A DNA stretch of 64,000 nucleotides from Leptospira perolatii (GCF_002811875.1 NZ_NPDZ01000001.1:682001-746000), one strand, 5' to 3'. Counted from the first letter of the stretch, positions 15,868-25,111 are shown. Numbers and translations: made by a program. Notes: generated by a model not told the origin, from the sequence alone.

Positions 15868-18003
15868 TTATTCCGCAAAGTTCATTCTTTCGATTTGAGA
15901 GTCCACTGCTTTGTCGTCCGGAGTACGGACTTTCTTCATGTACTGTCCGTTCGGGTGCAAAAATCTCGCCTTTACATTATCCCTCAGCTGGACGTCTAAA
16001 ATTTTCTTAATTCTGTCTTTGTTCTTGGCATCCAAAATGGGAAACAGGACTTCGATCCTTCTTTCAAAATTTCTAGGCATACAATCCGCAGAAGCTAGGA
16101 AAATACTTTCTTCGCCTCCGGATTCAAAGAAGTAGATTCTGGTATGTTCCAAAAATCTGCCTACGATGGATTGCACGGTGATATTTTCCGAAATTCCGGG
16201 CAGGCCTGGTTTGAGACAACAGATTCCTCTGATGATCAATTCTACTTTTACACCCGCCTGACTCGCGTTATACATTGCGAGAATCAGATGCGGATCCACT
16301 AAACTGTTCATCTTGAAAATAATTCTAGCAGGTTTGCCAGCCTTTGCATTCTCAGTTTCGTTTTCGATCAGACCTAAAAATACTGACTTTAGATTGTGTG
16401 GAGAAGCTGCCAGTTTGTGCAGCCTAGGCATTTTTGCGTAGCTAGTGATCGTATTAAAGATTGTTGATACGTCTTCGGCGATTTCCTTATTCACCGTAAA
16501 AAAGCTCAGGTCAGTGTAGTACTTAGAAGTCGTAGAATTGTAGTTTCCAGTTCCGAGGTGAACATAGCGCATGAGGTGCTCCTCTTCTTTGCGCACAATC
16601 AACAGCATCTTGCAGTGGATTTTTAGTCCGACGACTCCGTACACCACGTGAACTCCGCGTTCTTCCAGTTTCTGGGCCCATTTGATGTTTCTTTCTTCGT
16701 CAAATCTTGCTTTGAGTTCGACGAGCACTGTCACTTGCTTTCCGTTTTCTGCTGCCTGACCTAAATATTGGATGATCGGAGAATCCCCGCTTGTTCTATA
16801 TAAGGTCATTTTGATTCCTAGAACTTTCGGATCTTCGCTAGCATTTTGTAGGAGGTCCTCTATCGGAGCAAAAGATTGGTAAGGGTGATGCAAAAGTCGG
16901 TCTTTCTTTTTGATCGCTTCAAAGATCTTCTCCGGAGAATCATACTTCAAAGTGAGCTTTTGCTGAAAGAAAGGATATTTGAACTTGGAAGTATGTTCCA
17001 GTCCGTAAAAGAACATCGTATCGTTCAGATTCAGCAGAGAAGGAACAGGAAATATTTCGTGATCCTGTAATTCCAACAGATCCTTAAGAGTGCTTTTTAC
17101 GAAAGGAGAAGTTCCCTCGTAAATATCCATTCTGACAGCGTCTCCCCAAATCCGATTTCGAATCTCCTTTTTCATGGTGATCAGAAGGTCTTTGACTGAA
17201 GCTTCTTCATCGATAGAAATGTCTGCATCTCGAATGATTCTGAAAGGATAAATTTCTTTTACCGCCATTCCGTAGAAAAGATCGTCTACATGCAGTTTGA
17301 TGATTTCTTCTAAAGGAAAGAATCTTCTCTGTTTTCCTTCTGAAGGTAATTGCAAAAATCGAGGAAGCACCGAAGGAACTTGCACGACCGCAAAGAGATC
17401 TTTTTTCATACCAGTCTTTTCATCATCCGTGCTTAGAATGATGGCCAGATTCAAGGATCGATTTAGAATATGAGGAAACGGGTGAGCAGGGTCAATCGCC
17501 AAAGGAGTCAAAATCGGAGAAACATCTTCTGTGTAGTATTGGCGGATGTACTCTATTTCAGATTTATTTAATTCTTTTGGATTTTGAATCAGATGGATTC
17601 CGTTTTCTTTGAGCTGGTCTAGAGTCAAAGAAAGTATCCTGTATTGTTCTACTACAAAGTCGCCCACCTTCTTGGAAATCTCTCCGAGGATCTCTGACGC
17701 TCTTTGGCCGTTTAGACTTTTTTCGTCGTTTCCTTCTTGGAGCATATTTCTAAGTCCAGCGACGCGGACCATATAAAACTCGTCTAGATTGCTTTCAGTA
17801 ATGCAGAGAAATTTCAGTCGCTCTAGGAGTGGATTTTCCAGGTCTCTCGCTTCTTCCAAGACGCGAGTGTTGAAGTCCAACCAAGAGAGTTCCCGATCGA
17901 AAAAAATATCAGGATTTCCGAGATGAATAGGGCCCAGGGATCCGTTTGCGGGAGCTGGAACTGCCGGTAAGGCCGACTCGACTGTTTTCGTTTTCGGGGG
18001 CAC
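15868..18003 (-). CDS. ppk1: Polyphosphate kinase
   Basis: A 711-residue Ppk1, which reversibly polymerises the ATP gamma-phosphate into polyphosphate. The N-terminal domain begins FFDRELSWLDFNTRVLEEA, with ITESNLDEFYMVRVAG and DPAHPFPH. The phospholipase-D-like C-terminal half contains the autophosphorylated His in IHCKMLLIV, the LVELKARFDEERNI segment, the second catalytic His in FLEHTRIYFF, and RNFERRIEVLFPI. Full length for the family. Start ATG 18003. It is transcribed leftward ahead of the GlcD-like oxidase, and a 197-bp divergent region separates it from the DinB gene. Confidence 0.95.
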   Translation of the reverse strand: MPPKTKTVESALPAVPAPANGSLGPIHLGNPDIFFDRELSWLDFNTRVLEEARDLENPLLERLKFLCITESNLDEFYMVRVAGLRNMLQEGNDEKSLNGQRASEILGEISKKVGDFVVEQYRILSLTLDQLKENGIHLIQNPKELNKSEIEYIRQYYTEDVSPILTPLAIDPAHPFPHILNRSLNLAIILSTDDEKTGMKKDLFAVVQVPSVLPRFLQLPSEGKQRRFFPLEEIIKLHVDDLFYGMAVKEIYPFRIIRDADISIDEEASVKDLLITMKKEIRNRIWGDAVRMDIYEGTSPFVKSTLKDLLELQDHEIFPVPSLLNLNDTMFFYGLEHTSKFKYPFFQQKLTLKYDSPEKIFEAIKKKDRLLHHPYQSFAPIEDLLQNASEDPKVLGIKMTLYRTSGDSPIIQYLGQAAENGKQVTVLVELKARFDEERNIKWAQKLEERGVHVVYGVVGLKIHCKMLLIVRKEEEHLMRYVHLGTGNYNSTTSKYYTDLSFFTVNKEIAEDVSTIFNTITSYAKMPRLHKLAASPHNLKSVFLGLIENETENAKAGKPARIIFKMNSLVDPHLILAMYNASQAGVKVELIIRGICCLKPGLPGISENITVQSIVGRFLEHTRIYFFESGGEESIFLASADCMPRNFERRIEVLFPILDAKNKDRIKKILDVQLRDNVKARFLHPNGQYMKKVRTPDDKAVDSQIERMNFAE

Positions 18004-18200
18004 TGTAGATTCCTTCTTTCTTCTTGGTTTAGAATTGCTAGGCGGAGTGTCAAGCTGCCTGAAAATTCCGGAAACCCTGGAAAAGAGCTAGATTCCATGA
18101 TCTCTTACTTTTTTGACGGTATCAGGATGTGCATTTTCCTCCGAATCTTAGGGAAAAGGAAAACGATTGACCAGGTCCTAAGACACAGGAGACCTGAACC

Positions 18201-18725
18201 ATGATCGATTTGGAATACTGCAAAGCAATGGCGAGTTATAACCGCTGGCAGAATGAATCCTTATTGGCAAATTGTTCCAAATTGGAAGAAGAAGAGCTAA
18301 GACGAGATCGAGGACTCTTTTTTAAGTCTATTTTCGGAACTTGGAATCATTTACTATTTATCGATTATGTCTGGATGGATCGGTTTTTTCAAAGACCACT
18401 TCGGTTTTCGGATCCGAAACAATCGATTTTTTCAAATCTGGGAGATCTGCAGGAAAAAAGGGGACTCTTGGATCTGGAAATTCTTTCCTGGTCCAAATAT
18501 CTGGATGCAGATTGGTTGTCGAATGATCTTAGATTTCAGAGCGTTATGTACAACAAGGAGATGATTCTTCCTTGTTGGCTTGCAGTGACTCAGTTCTTCA
18601 ACCACCAAACCCACCATAGAAGTCAAATTTCTACTGCACTGTTCCAGGCTGGAGTTGACTACGGAGTTACCGATATCCCTGCCATTCCGGAAGCATATAA
18701 AGAAAAGGAGAATGTCAATCTTTGA
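18201..18725 (+). CDS. DinB-family protein
   Basis: A 174-residue four-helix DinB/YfiT-type protein. The three metal-binding histidines are visible: NHLLFIDYVW in the first helix pair and NHQTHHRSQI near residue 135. Members are divalent-metal enzymes or thiol-transferase-like proteins, often of unknown substrate. It starts at ATG 18201 after CAGGAGACCTGAACC, a good Shine-Dalgarno. It overlaps the next gene by TTGA, so the two are translationally coupled. Confidence 0.85.
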   Translation: MIDLEYCKAMASYNRWQNESLLANCSKLEEEELRRDRGLFFKSIFGTWNHLLFIDYVWMDRFFQRPLRFSDPKQSIFSNLGDLQEKRGLLDLEILSWSKYLDADWLSNDLRFQSVMYNKEMILPCWLAVTQFFNHQTHHRSQISTALFQAGVDYGVTDIPAIPEAYKEKENVNL

Positions 18726-19513
18726 AACGGGCATTTTATAATTTTGTAAACAAATATGCGGTGGAGAATTTGGCCGGATATTTTGTGGTATTGACCGGAG
18801 TCATCAGCGCGTACAGCCTTTGGAGAGAACCAGGTTTTGCACAAATCAATGCAATGACGGTCGGAAAGGGGGATTGGCTCAGCGTACTATTTTATATTTT
18901 TCGCGTAGATTCTTCTTTTTTCGGCAACCCTTGGCTTGGTCTGATTTTATATCTCTACTTCTTCTTTTTCTTAGGAAGGATGCTAGAGGAAGACTTGGGA
19001 GTTCCAAAGTTCAATCTGTATATTTTGGTCGGAATCCTGCAAACTACGTTAGGTGCAATTGCTTCCGTTTATTATCCGTTAGCCATAGACGAGAGTCTAT
19101 TTTATTCTAGCGTGTTTCTTGCTGTCGCTTATCGATATCCGGAATACCAAATTTATATACTCCTGGTATTTCCCATCCGCATCAAGTGGCTTGGGCTTTT
19201 GTCCGCGGCGATTCTTTTGATCTCTAGAATTTATTCCGTTAGTGTACTCGGTTCCTTTTTACCTTTCTTGGGAATGATCCTGGGGCTTTCTAACCTGCTC
19301 TTGTTCTACGGAAGAGATTTCGTTTTGGATCTGCGGGGAAACATGCGAAAGCAAGTTAGAATGACCAAGTACGAAGGGAGTTCCGCGATTCACAGATGCA
19401 CAATTTGTGGAATCACTGAAAACGAAAACAGACAAATGGACTTTCGATATTGTGTGGAATGCGGTGATCACGAATACTGTTCTGATCATCTTTCCAATCA
19501 CGAGCATATCTGA
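18722..19513 (+). CDS. Rhomboid-like membrane protein with C-terminal zinc motif
   Basis: A 263-residue protein with about six hydrophobic helices in residues 10-205, arranged like rhomboid proteins (YPEYQIYILLVFPIRIKWLGLL matches the helix pair after the catalytic serine). Where proteases have GASG the sequence reads ESLFYSSV, so the catalytic Ser-His dyad appears missing and it may be a pseudoprotease. Residues about 222-263 carry CTICG, CVECGDHEYCSDH and further histidines, a zinc-ribbon or B-box-like site. The start is TTG 18722, 4 bp before the DinB stop; AAAAGGAG lies upstream. The rhomboid assignment is from pattern only. Confidence 0.6.
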   Translation: MKRAFYNFVNKYAVENLAGYFVVLTGVISAYSLWREPGFAQINAMTVGKGDWLSVLFYIFRVDSSFFGNPWLGLILYLYFFFFLGRMLEEDLGVPKFNLYILVGILQTTLGAIASVYYPLAIDESLFYSSVFLAVAYRYPEYQIYILLVFPIRIKWLGLLSAAILLISRIYSVSVLGSFLPFLGMILGLSNLLLFYGRDFVLDLRGNMRKQVRMTKYEGSSAIHRCTICGITENENRQMDFRYCVECGDHEYCSDHLSNHEHI

Positions 19514-19576
19514 TCTTAAAAACCGTTTGACCCTTTTCGAATTCAGGGAGTATTCTGGGATCGGAAAGGTAAAACG

Positions 19577-21343
19577 ATGATCCAAAATAACTATTTTAAC
19601 GACGTACCAGATCTAAAACTTCATTTTGATCATTTAATCCACTGGAAGGAAATTATAGATTCGTACGAGAACGGATTTTCGGACGCAGCCAAATTTAAAG
19701 CAGGGGATGATCGGTACGCTACAGCCCCTTCTAACTACGAAGAAGCATTAGACTACTATCGAACTCTGGTCGAATCAGTAGGGGAATTTGCAGGCAAGGA
19801 GATTGCTCCTCACGTGGCGGACTTGGACAGAGAAGGTCTCAAGTTCGAGAATGGCAAAGTAATCTTTCCGGAAAAATTATTAGAGATCGTTCGAAAAGCA
19901 AGAGATGCTGGACTGCAACCGACAGGTTTTTCCAGAAAATACGGAGGCTTGGGTATCCCTTGGACTGTTCGTGCCTTCATTACGGAAATGTTATATAGAG
20001 CGGATGCTTCTATTTGTATCGCGATCGGTTGCGTTAACCTGGCCGAGATTATCGAGAGAAACGGAAGTGATGAATTAAAGGATGCCTGGCTTCCGCGGTT
20101 TGCTGCGGGCGAATTCGCTTGTGCTATGGGATTAACCGAACCGGATCATGGATCCGATCTGCCCGGACTGAGGACCAGAGCAACTCACAAAGAAGGGAAT
20201 ACTTACTTATTAAATGGAACCAAAAGGTTCATCACTCAAGGATGCGGAACTGGCGAAATCCCAGCGGTTCTATTGTTATTAGCAAGAACCGGAGACCAAG
20301 GTAGCGGAGCAAGAGGACTGTCATTCTTCTTGGTACAATCGAAGGACGTACAAATCGCCGGAATCGAGAAAAAAATGGGCCTCCATTGTTCTCCTACCTG
20401 CGAAGTAGTTTTAGAGAACACCCCCGGAATTCTGATCGGTCAAGAGGGCCATGGACTGATCCGGCATACGATGGGAATGTTAAACGGTGCAAGAATGGGA
20501 ATCGCGCAGCAAGGTACTGGAATTTCACAAGCAGCACTTGCAGAAACTTTAAAGTATACAAGCGAGAGAACCCAATTTAGCAGACCCTTAAACGAAATTC
20601 CTGCTGTTCGCAAAATTCTTCGCAGAATGGAAAGAGAGACAATGGCGATGCGCTGCCTGATGCTCGAGGGCGCGAGAACCATGGACATGTACTATTGGAG
20701 GGGAGAGCACCTAAGAGCTAAAGGTGCGAACGATCGTGATCTAAAATCAGATATCGTTTTGAAATACTGGGAAAAGCTAGCAGGCCTGCTCACTCCTATT
20801 TCGAAATTCTACTGTTCTGAAATGTGTGTAAGAATTGCCGGTGACGGAGTGCAGCTGCACGGAGGTGTCGGATTCACGGAGGATTATGATATCTCCAGAA
20901 TCTATCGTGATTCTCGTATTACGACAATATACGACGGAACTTCTCAAATTCAAGTAAACGCTGCCATCGGAAGCGTAGTGAGCGGAATGTCTTCCCATGG
21001 TTTTTTAAAGGAGTACGTGGAGAACGAATGGAAGAAATTCGAAACACAAGACTTAGGTGTACTCCCTGAAGTTTGGGACTGTTACAAGGAAATTATCTCT
21101 CTTTATAAGGAGCTCCCTAGTTCCGAATCCAGAGAAGAGTCCGCAGATGAAATCATCTGGGCGAGCGCAAGATTGCTCGCTGGACTATTATTCTTCCGAT
21201 CTACTTTAAGAACTCCTAATGAACTCAAGCGCGAGAGATTAAATTACGTTCATGAATACAATCTGGACAGTTTCGGAATTTTGGAAGGGTTAAAAGCAAA
21301 ATTAAAGCTTTGCGTAGCCGAATCCAAACCGGTTCTTCTTTAA
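19577..21343 (+). CDS. Acyl-CoA dehydrogenase family protein
   Basis: A 588-residue FAD enzyme for alpha,beta-dehydrogenation of an acyl-CoA. Family landmarks are ACAMGLTEPDHGSDLPGLRT (FAD/substrate motif), LNGTKRFITQG, YTSERTQFSRPL, and LHGGVGFTEDYDISRIYRD followed by TTIYDGTSQIQ. The usual catalytic base Glu of the YEGT motif is Asp here (residue 453). It is longer than short/medium-chain enzymes, with an extra N-terminal ~70 residues and a C-terminal helical extension, similar to bacterial 580-600-residue forms. Start ATG 19577 follows GGAAAGGTAAAACG. No ETF or thiolase is adjacent, so its pathway cannot be fixed. Confidence 0.9.
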   Translation: MIQNNYFNDVPDLKLHFDHLIHWKEIIDSYENGFSDAAKFKAGDDRYATAPSNYEEALDYYRTLVESVGEFAGKEIAPHVADLDREGLKFENGKVIFPEKLLEIVRKARDAGLQPTGFSRKYGGLGIPWTVRAFITEMLYRADASICIAIGCVNLAEIIERNGSDELKDAWLPRFAAGEFACAMGLTEPDHGSDLPGLRTRATHKEGNTYLLNGTKRFITQGCGTGEIPAVLLLLARTGDQGSGARGLSFFLVQSKDVQIAGIEKKMGLHCSPTCEVVLENTPGILIGQEGHGLIRHTMGMLNGARMGIAQQGTGISQAALAETLKYTSERTQFSRPLNEIPAVRKILRRMERETMAMRCLMLEGARTMDMYYWRGEHLRAKGANDRDLKSDIVLKYWEKLAGLLTPISKFYCSEMCVRIAGDGVQLHGGVGFTEDYDISRIYRDSRITTIYDGTSQIQVNAAIGSVVSGMSSHGFLKEYVENEWKKFETQDLGVLPEVWDCYKEIISLYKELPSSESREESADEIIWASARLLAGLLFFRSTLRTPNELKRERLNYVHEYNLDSFGILEGLKAKLKLCVAESKPVLL

Positions 21344-21400
21344 GAATGGATTCTGACGGGACTCTCTGAAAATGATTAGCTTCTATCTTAAGGGATTCAC

Positions 21401-21781
21401 ATGAAATGTTTTTATAATATGAGCCAGGATGCTGTTGGGACTTGTCGCAGTTGCGGCAAGGGTCTGTCATTAGAATACGCTGTAGATCTGGGAAAAGGAC
21501 TCGCATGCAAAGGAAAATGCGAGGAAGATGTTCGATTGCTAATCGATTTGATCGAGAGAAATTTGCGTCTGATTACTCCTTCGGAAACGCTTATCTTAGC
21601 AAATAAAAAGTCCGGCTACATAGGCGGGGGATTTTTGATGATTAGCGGGGCAATTTTCATCATCTTCGGGTCAATTTCGGAAATGAATATCTTTCTTATT
21701 TCACTAGGTGCAGTCTTTTTTGCGTATGGAGTCTTTGCATTTTTTCAACGCTGGTCCATCAATCGGAAAATGAGAAAGTAA
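21401..21781 (+). CDS. B-box-type zinc-finger membrane protein
   Basis: A 126-residue protein. Residues 1-50 carry MKCFYNM, GTCRSCGKGLSLEYA, LACKGKCEED: spacing typical of small B-box/zinc-ribbon domains in bacterial membrane proteins. Residues about 70-112 form two transmembrane helices (GGGFLMISGAIFIIFGSI and IFLISLGAVFFAYGVFAFF), ending in a basic tail. Function unknown. Start ATG 21401 follows AAGGGATTCAC. Confidence 0.65.
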   Translation: MKCFYNMSQDAVGTCRSCGKGLSLEYAVDLGKGLACKGKCEEDVRLLIDLIERNLRLITPSETLILANKKSGYIGGGFLMISGAIFIIFGSISEMNIFLISLGAVFFAYGVFAFFQRWSINRKMRK

Positions 21782-21816
21782 ACTTTGCAGCTTCTTTCAC
21801 TCCCAAATACGAAAAA

Positions 21817-22554
21817 GTGAATCGGACAAATTTGAAAATCAGGTTCACTGTACTTAGCGGATTTCTTATCTTCGGTGCTCTGATTCTTTTTACCTTGTAC
21901 CAAGCTTTGAATACTGGAAAGATTTGGTTCGTATATCCTTCCGAGAAGCAATATCCAATTCGAGGGATCGATGTGTCCAATCATCAGGGTAAGATCAACT
22001 GGGCAATCGTTCCTAAAACCGAAGTATCTTTTGTATATATAAAAGCTACAGAAGGTGGAGACTTCCAAGATAAATCGTTTCGTGCGAATTGGCGCCAAGC
22101 GAAAAATGTAGGATTTCCTACTGGTGCCTATCATTTCTTTACTTTGTGTAGATCTGGACTTGAACAGGCGCAGAACTTTATACGAACGGTTCCGAAAGAA
22201 GCGAATTCTCTTCCGCCGGTTTTAGATCTAGAGTTTACAGGAAATTGTTCGGAAAGACCGCAAATCGATGATGTTCAAAAAGAGATCAAAGATTATCTAA
22301 AGAAAGTAGATTTTCATTACGGAACAAAGACTGTTCTGTACCTGACTTATGAGTTTAAAGATAAATACTTAGGGAAAGATTTTGAGGACTACCCGGTTTG
22401 GATCAGAGATATATTCAAACATCCTAATACTTTTTCAGATCTGAAATGGGTTCTCTGGCAATTTAATAGTCGAGGCGCCATATCTGGAGTTACCGGGCCG
22501 GTGGATATAAATGTGCTCAATCCGGACTCGAGTGATTCAGAAATTTACAAGTAG
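21817..22554 (+). CDS. GH25 muramidase, membrane-anchored or secreted
   Basis: A 245-residue glycoside hydrolase family 25 protein, a lysozyme-type enzyme cleaving MurNAc-GlcNAc bonds in peptidoglycan. Residues about 8-28 are a membrane helix or signal anchor. The catalytic domain begins RGIDVSNHQGKINW, continues VYIKATEGG and GAYHFFT, and has PPVLDLEFTGNC with the Asp-x-Glu pair. The start is GTG 21817 (VNRTNLKIRF), 35 bp after the previous stop. Probably periplasmic. Confidence 0.88.
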   Translation: MNRTNLKIRFTVLSGFLIFGALILFTLYQALNTGKIWFVYPSEKQYPIRGIDVSNHQGKINWAIVPKTEVSFVYIKATEGGDFQDKSFRANWRQAKNVGFPTGAYHFFTLCRSGLEQAQNFIRTVPKEANSLPPVLDLEFTGNCSERPQIDDVQKEIKDYLKKVDFHYGTKTVLYLTYEFKDKYLGKDFEDYPVWIRDIFKHPNTFSDLKWVLWQFNSRGAISGVTGPVDINVLNPDSSDSEIYK

Positions 22555-22674
22555 GCGCTTGTTACCACTCGATAGGGCGTTTGACTTTCCCTTAGCAGTG
22601 CTTCAGTTGTTTAAAGCAGCTTTCAATCATATCTTGATATTTAGAACTTCACAAAACATTACAAACGATTAGTG

Positions 22675-22703
22675 TTGACATTGATGGTTTAAATGCTTAT
22701 GGT
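22675..22703 (+). promoter_or_regulatory. Predicted promoter of the DUF433/DUF5615 module
   Basis: A perfect -35 box TTGACA (22675-22680) is followed after 17 bp by TATGGT (22698-22703), a 4/6 match to TATAAT. Transcription would begin near 22710, at or a few bases before the first in-frame start codon, implying a leaderless or very short-leader mRNA. Confidence 0.45.
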
Positions 22704-22709
22704 TGATTC

Positions 22710-22946
22710 GTGAGTTCAAATTTGTTAAATCGGATTACGTTAAACTCAGAAGTATGTCACGGAAAACCAACTATTCGGAACCAGAGATACACTGTTGAGC
22801 TAATACTTGATCTCTTATCTTCTGGAATGAGTGAAGAAGAAATTATTTCTGATTATCCTGCAATTGAAAAAGAAGATATCTTAGCTTGTCTTGAGTATGC
22901 TTTAAATTTAGTAAAAGTTAAATCGATATACAAAGCTTCTGCATGA
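22710..22946 (+). CDS. DUF433 antitoxin
   Basis: A 78-residue DUF433 protein with the family core RITLNSEVCHGKPTIRNQRYTVELILDLLSSGMSEEEIISDYPAI, a winged-helix/VapB-like DNA-binding and antitoxin fold. The longest start is GTG 22710. TTG 22722 would give MLNRITLNSEVCHGKP, the usual family N-terminus. The next gene begins within its stop (4-bp ATGA overlap), the standard arrangement with DUF5615 PIN-like toxins. The local sequence is visibly AT-richer than its neighbours, consistent with recent acquisition. Confidence 0.82.
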   Translation: MSSNLLNRITLNSEVCHGKPTIRNQRYTVELILDLLSSGMSEEEIISDYPAIEKEDILACLEYALNLVKVKSIYKASA

Positions 22947-23299
22947 AGTTCCTTATTGATGCCCAACTTCCTTATAGCTTAATTAATATATTCAATGAAA
23001 AAAATTTTGAAGTACTTCATACCGAGCATCTCCCGTTCGGAAATAAAACTTCCGATTCCGATATAATTTCGTATTGTGATTCAAATGATTTAGTTTTGGT
23101 TACTAAGGACTCAGATTTCTTAGATTCTTATCTAATAAAAAAGAAACCGCGTAAGCTTTTAATAGTAACTACTGGGAATATAAAGAACAAAGAGCTCTTC
23201 TCTCTATTTAATCAATTTTTATCCAAAATTGTGGAAGAATTTCAGGATAGTGGTTGGTTAGAATTATCCAACGAAGGTCTGGTCGTTCACCAGGATTAA
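22943..23299 (+). CDS. DUF5615 PIN-like toxin
   Basis: A 118-residue PIN/Mut7-C-like protein. It starts MKFLIDAQLPYSLINIF (first acidic residue Asp6). Further acidic positions follow in TSDSDIISYCDSN and VTKDSDFLDS, the four-acid metal site expected of an RNase of this class. It is coupled to the DUF433 antitoxin by a 4-bp overlap. By analogy it would be a toxin RNase neutralised by its neighbour; toxicity is not shown by sequence. Confidence 0.82.
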   Translation: MKFLIDAQLPYSLINIFNEKNFEVLHTEHLPFGNKTSDSDIISYCDSNDLVLVTKDSDFLDSYLIKKKPRKLLIVTTGNIKNKELFSLFNQFLSKIVEEFQDSGWLELSNEGLVVHQD

Positions 23300-23365
23300 A
23301 TAGAAGTTGTTTAAAAAACTGCTGAAGTTAGCAGCAAGATCGCAAGTGCAACTTTCCTAAGCGCC

Positions 23366-24091
23366 TTAATTTAAAGCCTGTTCTAGCACATCCAAAAATA
23401 GATCCTCCTCTGAATACGAGGCCAGAGGACCCCACAGGAAAAAGATCCAACCGAACCAGTTCTTAATCGTAGGAGTTCCTAGTTGAACTGGGTTAATTCG
23501 ATTTTCTCCTTGGGCTTTTGTAATTTCCAAATGTAGGGACTCTCGAAAAAATCCGGGAAAGATCAAGAGACTAAAAGAAGAAGCGTACAAAGACCAATGG
23601 ATTTTTTTATCTATTCCTAAAATTTTGATTTCTAAAATGTTTTCAGAATGATCGCGAGAATCTGATTCCACTTTAGGCTTTGGATTTTCTCCATCAAAAA
23701 GGGAGCATCGGATAGTCTTAATACAATAAGTTTCTAATATCTTAGGAAGTTTTAGAAAAAAACCCCGTTTTCTCTCGGAATAAAATTCGGGATCGAAAAG
23801 AGTTTTCTCGTAAGAAAGTAGCTGGATCGGAATCCAGGCTATTTTATATTTTTTGCAAGTTTCCTTGCTCGGTTGATTTGGAATCCTTTCGTGACCGTTC
23901 TGAGGAACGGGATTTTCCAAGCAAATTTTTCCACGAACCAGAACCCTAAGTTGCGTGGATGAATGGCTCGGTTCGCTTGATACTTGTCGTTCTTTGGGAT
24001 AATCAATTGATCTGTAAAAACATCCCAATGAAAAGCAAACTAATCCAAGAATTAAAGTCTTCAAACTGTAAAAGGATTTCTGATGCTTCAA
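23366..24091 (-). CDS. Predicted lipoprotein of unknown function
   Basis: A 241-residue protein with an N-terminal signal (KTLILGLVCFSLGC) ending in a cysteine suitable for lipidation in spirochaetes. No family is recognised. The body contains several Cys residues (KICLEN, TCKKYK, YCIKTIRCSLF) and a C-terminal hydrophobic stretch (NWFGWIFFLWGPLASY). It lies 26 bp downstream of the next lipoprotein gene in the same direction. Confidence 0.6.
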   Translation of the reverse strand: MKHQKSFYSLKTLILGLVCFSLGCFYRSIDYPKERQVSSEPSHSSTQLRVLVRGKICLENPVPQNGHERIPNQPSKETCKKYKIAWIPIQLLSYEKTLFDPEFYSERKRGFFLKLPKILETYCIKTIRCSLFDGENPKPKVESDSRDHSENILEIKILGIDKKIHWSLYASSFSLLIFPGFFRESLHLEITKAQGENRINPVQLGTPTIKNWFGWIFFLWGPLASYSEEDLFLDVLEQALN

Positions 24092-24117
24092 ATGATCTCT
24101 TTCTATGAAATCCTAGC

Positions 24118-25077
24118 TTATTTTTTCTTTTTAGGTTTCTCTTCAACTTTAGATGTTTCGGCTGTCTCCGTGACAGATGGCGTGACGCCTGAATTTAGGT
24201 ATTGTTCCCGGATTTCCTTAAATTCGTTTTCTTTATAATTTCTAAGTGCTTCTTTGACCTTAGAAAGATTTTCTTTCTGGGTCTTGGTGAATTTGAAGGG
24301 CCGCGATTTCGCATAATCATCGTTGGTAAAATCAATCGTAAATATTCCGGCGATCAGGTCCGCAATTTCTAGTAAGTGAACTTCAGTTTCTAAACCGATC
24401 AGCCCCACACCTAATTTGCTTCCTACGCTCCAATAATCACGGTAATCCTGGTAAACAGGACTTTGCGGACCGTGTACAGTGAACGAGTCGTAAGCGTCCT
24501 TTTCCTCTGCGGTTCCAGTTTTTCTACCGGAAATACCGATCGGAACGTATGGACCCAATCCAATCTCCGCGGATTGTTCTTCCATGAATCCAAGATTTCT
24601 TTTTTGAAACCAGCCTACTTGTACGGTGTCACCTGCATATGCAGTAACCTGGATACCTCTCGTAATCCAGGCACTCGCACCGATCTGAGGTCCTATCTTA
24701 ATATTTAAACTAAAAATATCCAGAAAGTCCAAGATTCTGTCGGGAAGGTACCATGCCATTCTTTCTAAAATGCCCGTGTCATCAAAGACTCTATCAGATT
24801 TATTCGTGCTTAGATGAGATTTCGATATTACGTTTTCTTTAAGTTTTTCTGGAAGTTTGTTCAGAGAAGCTGCAATCCTTTGGTCTTCCGGATAGAGTTT
24901 GTATACATACTTCAGGATTTCAGAAGCTTCTTCCAGATTTCCTTCTTGAATAAACCGGTCTGCGTCACCTAAAAGCTGTGTTGCAGAGTTATTTACTTCT
25001 CGATACTCCGGAAGAGAAGTACATTGATAAGCTATTGAAGAAATCAGAATGATAAATGAAAATGAAAATCGGTTCAA
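24118..25077 (-). CDS. Predicted lipoprotein with TPR-like N-terminal region
   Basis: The chosen start is TTG 25077, because AGGGAG lies 7 nt upstream and the product then begins with a compact signal peptide (LNRFSFSFIILISSIAYQC), lipidated at Cys19. Longer starts at ATG 25104 and ATG 25128 would put about 9 or 17 hydrophilic residues in front of the signal and lack such a ribosome site. After the signal come TPR-like residues (LLGDADRFIQEGNLEEASEI, ILKYVYKLYP). The glycine-rich middle resembles Leptospira surface-exposed lipoproteins of unknown role (GPQIGASAWITRGIQV, SVGSKLGVGLIGLETE). The tail is Lys-rich. Confidence 0.65.
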   Translation of the reverse strand: MNRFSFSFIILISSIAYQCTSLPEYREVNNSATQLLGDADRFIQEGNLEEASEILKYVYKLYPEDQRIAASLNKLPEKLKENVISKSHLSTNKSDRVFDDTGILERMAWYLPDRILDFLDIFSLNIKIGPQIGASAWITRGIQVTAYAGDTVQVGWFQKRNLGFMEEQSAEIGLGPYVPIGISGRKTGTAEEKDAYDSFTVHGPQSPVYQDYRDYWSVGSKLGVGLIGLETEVHLLEIADLIAGIFTIDFTNDDYAKSRPFKFTKTQKENLSKVKEALRNYKENEFKEIREQYLNSGVTPSVTETAETSKVEEKPKKKK

Positions 25078-25111
25078 GGTCGCTCTCCCTTTTAATTCCT
25101 GCATTTGAATT

